A stretch of DNA of 64,000 nt from an uncultured Lachnospiraceae bacterium (lineage in GTDB: Bacteria > Bacillota > Clostridia > Lachnospirales > Lachnospiraceae): contig CAJUGD010000003.1 in NCBI GenBank assembly GCA_910586205.1, forward strand, positions 156,442-220,441, in the 5' to 3' direction. Numbering within the stretch: position 1 is the first letter of the stretch; each line of letters begins with the position of its first letter. The notes beneath the pieces are model-generated. The model was not told the DNA's origin. It searched no databases and saw only the letters and a program-made list of their open reading frames with translations. The position numbers and the translations under genes were made by a program. Of this stretch, positions 60,427-64,000 are shown piece by piece.

Positions 60427-61212
60427 ATGGAGCAATTTATTCAGTTAGAGAATTTTACGAAAATTCTACCCTATGCGCAGCTTTTCAGGCAGGGAATGCT
60501 GGTTACGGTTTTGCTGTCGCTGTTTACGGTGGTAATTGGTTTTTGTATTGCCCTTATCCTGGCCCTGATGCGTATGTCCAATGTTCGCCCGCTGCGCAGT
60601 CTGGGTCTTGATCAGAATGGGCATCTGCGGGAGGGCGGATTTCTGGCATTGGTCAGCAAGTTTAATCCATTAAGTTTTCTGGCTACTGCGTATGTGGAAA
60701 TTCTGCGTTCAACACCAGTAATTGTTCAGATTTTTATCATCTATTATGGGGTGTTCGGCCTGATAAAACTGCCGTCTTTTCAGATGTTTGGATTTATTAA
60801 GTTTGACCGTTTTTTTCCTGGGGTAGTGGCTCTTGGCATGAACTCAGGGGCGTACTTGTGTGAGATCATCCGGGCAGGAATCCAGTCCATTGACGGAGGG
60901 CAGACAGAGGCGGCCCGGTCTTTGGGGCTTTCCCAGGCTCAGAACCTGCGCTACATAATTTTGCCTCAGGCTCTTAAAAATATCCTGCCTGCCATTGCCA
61001 ATGAATTTGTGGTAATCATTAAGGAGTCAGCCATTACTTATACCATCGGCGTGCAGGATATTATGTCAGCAGTGAATGCGGTTAAGGGAGCGACCTTTGT
61101 GATCGTGGAGCCGCTTTTAGTGGCAACAGCAGTGTATTTCTGTCTGTGTTTCCCGACCTCCAAGTTGATTGCCTATTTTGAAAGGAGAATGAGCCATGGA
61201 GACAAGAGATAG
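60427..61212 (+). CDS. Amino-acid ABC transporter permease (HisM/GlnP type)
   Basis: A 261-residue membrane protein with five or six helices. The N-terminal QGMLVTVLLSLFTVVIGFCIAL, STPVIVQIFIIYYGVFG and the cytoplasmic EAA loop EAARSLGLSQAQNLRYIILPQALKN are typical of the polar amino-acid permease family. A short insertion after the second helix (residues 57-75, SLGLDQNGHLREGGFL) is seen in Clostridia. It overlaps the ATPase gene by 17 bp. GGAGG precedes the start. Confidence 0.94.
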   Translation: MEQFIQLENFTKILPYAQLFRQGMLVTVLLSLFTVVIGFCIALILALMRMSNVRPLRSLGLDQNGHLREGGFLALVSKFNPLSFLATAYVEILRSTPVIVQIFIIYYGVFGLIKLPSFQMFGFIKFDRFFPGVVALGMNSGAYLCEIIRAGIQSIDGGQTEAARSLGLSQAQNLRYIILPQALKNILPAIANEFVVIIKESAITYTIGVQDIMSAVNAVKGATFVIVEPLLVATAVYFCLCFPTSKLIAYFERRMSHGDKR

Positions 61213-61972
61213 TCTGATTCAGGTGACAGATTTGAAAAAGCATTATCATATGGGAGCCATCAGGGCTTTGGATGGTGTAACCGTGGACATTTACCGAGGA
61301 GATGTGATGGTGGTGATCGGGCCGTCCGGGTCCGGAAAATCTACGTTTCTGCGGAGCTTAAATCTTTTGGAGGAGCCTACAGGCGGAGCCATTGTGTTTG
61401 ACGGAGTGGATATTACCAAGAAAAAGTATAGAGATGCTCAGGGGAATATGGTGAAACTGGATATTGATAAGCTTCGTCAGAAGATGGGAATGGTGTTTCA
61501 GCATTTTAATCTGTTTCCTCATATGACAATCTTAGAGAACATGGCTCTGGCTCCCATAAAGGTAAAGGGAATGGGAAAAGCAGAGGCAGAGGAAAAAGCT
61601 TTGGTTCTTTTAGATCGGGTGGGACTGAAGGATCGAGCCAACGCTTACCCGATTCAGCTTTCCGGAGGGCAGAAGCAGCGTGTGGCTATTGTGCGCGCAC
61701 TTGCCATGGAGCCGGAGGTTATGTTGTTTGACGAACCCACGTCAGCTCTTGACCCGGAAATGGTGGGTGAGGTGCTGGATGTTATGAAGGGGCTGGCAAA
61801 GGAAGGCATGACCATGGTGGTGGTAACTCACGAGATGGGATTTGCCAGAGAAGTGGGAAACCGGGTTTTGTTTATGGCGGACGGGATGCTGCTAGAGCAG
61901 GGGACGCCGGACAAGATATTCGGGGAGCCGGAGCATCCCAGGCTGAAGGATTTTCTGGCTAAGGTGCTGTAG
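61196..61972 (+). CDS. Amino-acid ABC transporter ATP-binding protein (GlnQ type)
   Basis: A 258-residue ATPase: Walker A GPSGSGKST, Q-loop FQHFNLFPHMTILEN, signature LSGGQKQR, Walker B VMLFDEPTSALDP and H-loop VVTHEMGFA. As in some relatives it has an insertion between Walker A and Q-loop (KKYRDAQGNMVKLDIDKL). It energises the permease encoded just upstream. AAGGAG before the start lies inside the permease gene. Confidence 0.95.
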   Translation: METRDSLIQVTDLKKHYHMGAIRALDGVTVDIYRGDVMVVIGPSGSGKSTFLRSLNLLEEPTGGAIVFDGVDITKKKYRDAQGNMVKLDIDKLRQKMGMVFQHFNLFPHMTILENMALAPIKVKGMGKAEAEEKALVLLDRVGLKDRANAYPIQLSGGQKQRVAIVRALAMEPEVMLFDEPTSALDPEMVGEVLDVMKGLAKEGMTMVVVTHEMGFAREVGNRVLFMADGMLLEQGTPDKIFGEPEHPRLKDFLAKVL

Positions 61973-62008
61973 AAGGAAATGTGACATCAGGAAAAGGAGA
62001 GTATGGGG

Positions 62009-63451
62009 ATGAACAGTGAGAAGCAGGCAGCGATTCGCGTGATTGATGAAAAAAGGGATCGGATTGTGGATGTGGCGGACCGGATTTGGGAGTACGCAGA
62101 GCTGTCATTGATGGAAGAAAAATCCGCGAGTCTTTATTGTGAAGTGCTGAGGGAGGAAGGGTTTCAGGTTGAAAAAGGAATCTGCGGAATTGAAACGGCG
62201 TTTTCTGCAAGTTATGGAAGCGGAAAGCCCGTTATCGGGCTTTTGGCAGAATATGATGCTTTGTCAGGACTGTCACAAAGGGCGGGAAGCCTGGTTCGGG
62301 AGGAACTGGTTTCAGGCGGCACAGGACATGGCTGCGGGCATAATCTTTTGGGGGCAGGTGCATTGGCAGCAGCGCTTGGAGTAAAGGCGTATTTAGAGTC
62401 CACAGGCTGTGCTGGTACAGTAGTGCTGTATGGCTGTCCCGGGGAGGAAGGGGGAGCCGCAAAGGCATTTATGGCCAGAGACGGATTGTGGAAGAAGCTG
62501 GATGCGGCTCTGACCTGGCATCCGGAAGATGTAAATGAGGTGAGAACCGGATCTTCCAATTCCTGCATTCAAGTACAGTATAAGTTTACGGGGGTGGCTT
62601 CTCATGCGGCAGGAGCGCCGGAGCGGGGACGCAGCGCTTTGGATGCAGTGGAGCTGATGAATATCGGCGTGCAGTTTCTGCGGGAGCACATGAGTGACAA
62701 GGCACGGATCCATTATGCTATTACAGACGCAGGGGGATGCAGTCCCAATGTGGTGCAGCCTAAGGCCAGTGTGTTGTATATGGTGCGTTCCAACAGGGTG
62801 GCAGAGGCTGTGGAGCTGAAGGCGCGGGTGGACAAAATTGCCCAGGGAGCGGCTTTGATGACGGATACGGTGTTTGAGCAGCAGTTTATTGACGGAGCAG
62901 CAGATACTGTAAGCAATTTCGTTTTGGAGCAAGTGCTTTATGATAATTACCTGGAGCTGGGAGTGCCTTCTTATACACAAGAAGAATTTGCCTATGGAGA
63001 TGCCCTGGCAAAGACTTATCCTGGCAGTGACAATGTGCCTGGAATCGGGGCAAGATATGACAGGGAAATGAAGGAGCAGGTGGAGGAAATGCAAAAGAAG
63101 AACGGACATGCCATGAATGCATTTCTGGCTCCTTTATATAAAGGAGATGCATTTCATGCAGGCTCTACAGATGTAGGGGATGTGAGCTGGCTGACTCCTA
63201 CGGCCCAGATTCATGTGGCATCTTGGCCCAACGGGTGTCCGGGGCATAGCTGGCAGAATGTATCCTGTGATCGGACAGAGATTGGACATAAGGCGGCTGT
63301 TCATGCAGGAAAGGTACTGGCAGCAGCAGCGATAGATCTGTTCGCAAGGCCGGAGCTTTTGAAAGAGGCAAGGGCAGAATTTGAGAAGCGTACAGAAAGC
63401 GGGTATGTGTGTCCGATTCCGGAGGATGCGGTGCCGGTAGTGCCGGATTAA
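62009..63451 (+). CDS. abgB: M20 amidohydrolase, AbgB-like (p-aminobenzoyl-glutamate hydrolase subunit B family)
   Basis: A 480-residue metallohydrolase started at the ATG at 62009, nine bases after AAGGAG; ATG at 62003 is too close. Zn ligands and catalysis: GLLAEYDALSGLS, HGCGHNLLG, YGCPGEEGG (catalytic Glu pair), ALTWHPEDV, and the C-terminal AGSTDVGDVSW. The dimerisation domain carries AITDAGGCSPNVVQPKASVLY, nearly the same as in E. coli AbgB. It follows the transporter by 36 bp, suggesting import and hydrolysis of an N-acyl or aminobenzoyl amino acid. The exact substrate is not proved. Confidence 0.88.
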   Translation: MNSEKQAAIRVIDEKRDRIVDVADRIWEYAELSLMEEKSASLYCEVLREEGFQVEKGICGIETAFSASYGSGKPVIGLLAEYDALSGLSQRAGSLVREELVSGGTGHGCGHNLLGAGALAAALGVKAYLESTGCAGTVVLYGCPGEEGGAAKAFMARDGLWKKLDAALTWHPEDVNEVRTGSSNSCIQVQYKFTGVASHAAGAPERGRSALDAVELMNIGVQFLREHMSDKARIHYAITDAGGCSPNVVQPKASVLYMVRSNRVAEAVELKARVDKIAQGAALMTDTVFEQQFIDGAADTVSNFVLEQVLYDNYLELGVPSYTQEEFAYGDALAKTYPGSDNVPGIGARYDREMKEQVEEMQKKNGHAMNAFLAPLYKGDAFHAGSTDVGDVSWLTPTAQIHVASWPNGCPGHSWQNVSCDRTEIGHKAAVHAGKVLAAAAIDLFARPELLKEARAEFEKRTESGYVCPIPEDAVPVVPD

Positions 63452-63464
63452 TAGTTCAAAGAGC

Positions 63465-63628
63465 TAGTGCTCCATCCGGCCAGAAATTGCACTGCCAGTG
63501 CCGGATATTTTGTCAGTCTGCAAGGCGGAGGAGGGAGACGATGCGGTGGCATCGTTGACTAACGACAACGCAGCAGATGGCAAAATAGACGGTGCTGAAA
63601 GTGCAGTTACTGGCCGGATGGAGTACTA
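63465..63628. repeat. Large imperfect inverted repeat with CTCCATCCGGCCAG ends
   Basis: The arms 63465-63521 and 63573-63628 are complementary over most of 56 bases; both ends share CTCCATCCGGCCAG (63470-63483 and 63610-63623). The centre holds an inner palindrome around CGATGCGGTGGCATCG. It lies directly after abgB; it may be a palindromic repeat or a non-autonomous element. A part of it also occurs at 39012. Confidence 0.75.
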
Positions 63629-63794
63629 GGTGTGCATTGTCAAAATTCAGTGAATAAATCATTTGATGATGAGCGGTTTATTTCTGCAGGCAATGGTGTA
63701 TTGGCGGCAGAAGCGTTGGATTCTCTTGCGGTCGGATAAGAAGAAGCCAAAGTGAACAGCAACAAATTTTAAGTTTGGATATTGAACAGGGATA

Positions 63795-63850
63795 AAAAGG
63801 GGTTGGAATCTTGAAAAAGGGATGTGCTTTCAAGATTGCAGGCCCCTTTT
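63795..63850. terminator. Hairpin in the gene-free 3' end of the window
   Basis: AAAAGGGG...GAATCTTGAAA pairs with TTTCAAGATT...CCCCTTTT. Both strands run into T-rich arm ends, so it may be a bidirectional terminator. The rest of 63629-64000 shows no credible gene. Confidence 0.45.
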
Positions 63851-64000
63851 CGCTTGTAAGGAACAAGCCGTATTGGGTGAATGTCCAATGCTATTTGTTC
63901 GGCAAAGCCGGATAAAAAGATGCTTATCATGAACAGTAATATTATTTTACTGTGAAACATAATCTTCCGGGTAGCCAAAAAAGCGCAGACTGCCCCTATC

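Noticed and set aside
62393..63109. 238-codon minus-strand ORF
   Set aside because: Antisense shadow of the AbgB-like gene.
63640..63740. Short plus-strand frame resembling a protein C-terminus (ISAGNGVLAAEALDSLAVG)
   Set aside because: No start or upstream frame survives; at most a decayed fragment, not supportable as a gene.
63769..63978. 69-codon minus-strand ORF with a hydrophobic start
   Set aside because: It runs through a strong hairpin and has no ribosome site or recognisable domain.

Overview
The window looks like a chromosome segment of a gut-type, low-to-moderate G+C, Gram-positive anaerobe, most likely a member of the Lachnospiraceae (Clostridium cluster XIVa). This rests on AGGAGG-type ribosome binding sites, TTG/GTG starts, choline-binding-like cell-wall repeats, lipobox substrate-binding proteins, LoaP-type NusG paralogs, an aldo/keto reductase fused to a ferredoxin domain and TRAP transporters. 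The species cannot be fixed from the sequence. No rRNA, tRNA, CRISPR array, intact insertion sequence or prophage was seen.

Layout. 1-13.9 kb: a catabolic locus. It has a partial CE15-like esterase, two FCD-type GntR regulators, two complete DctPQM TRAP transporters (2.7-5.8 kb + and 10.8-13.7 kb -), a ribulose-phosphate-3-epimerase-like enzyme, a TIM-barrel sugar-phosphate isomerase/epimerase, and a GlpA-like / FAD oxidoreductase / DUF1667 flavoprotein triad. A 15-bp operator (ATTCAT-N3-ATGAAT) lies beside the promoters of two of these operons and ties them into one regulon. 13.9-28.2 kb: housekeeping and envelope genes (GreA-like factor, SDR of the EF-P-modification type, amidase with an 18-bp minisatellite, thioredoxin-reductase-like protein, NlpC/P60 hydrolase, acyltransferase, GIY-YIG protein, UDP-galactopyranose mutase, glycosyltransferases, L,D-transpeptidase). 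28.3-39.9 kb: a cell-surface glycan cluster with two flippases, GT2 enzymes, ATP-grasp, aminotransferase, DUF2304, DUF2142, RfbC, and an ABC-2 permease that lacks its ATPase partner.

40.0-43.4 kb: a two-gene minus-strand operon, a HEPN-like protein plus a 902-residue protein with two P-loop NTPase domains (KGGVGR SIMIBI type and Sll1717-like). It has its own promoter and terminators and is the best candidate in the window for an undescribed conflict/defence system. 43.5-44.7 kb: ferredoxin-fused aldo/keto reductase behind a MerR-style promoter with a 19-bp spacer. 44.8-45.5 kb: gene-free DNA bounded by two palindromes that are inverted copies of each other.

45.5-57.1 kb: a second, separate glycan operon that starts with two tandem LoaP/NusG paralogs and continues with a priming sugar-phosphate transferase, GT2, a candidate sialyltransferase, Wzy, Wzx, a frameshifted methyltransferase and NeuB-NeuC-NeuA. 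The products predict a sialic-acid-type surface polysaccharide. 57.5-63.5 kb: a zinc-ribbon membrane protein, a polar amino-acid ABC transporter and an AbgB-like M20 amidohydrolase. The 3' end carries a large inverted-repeat element.
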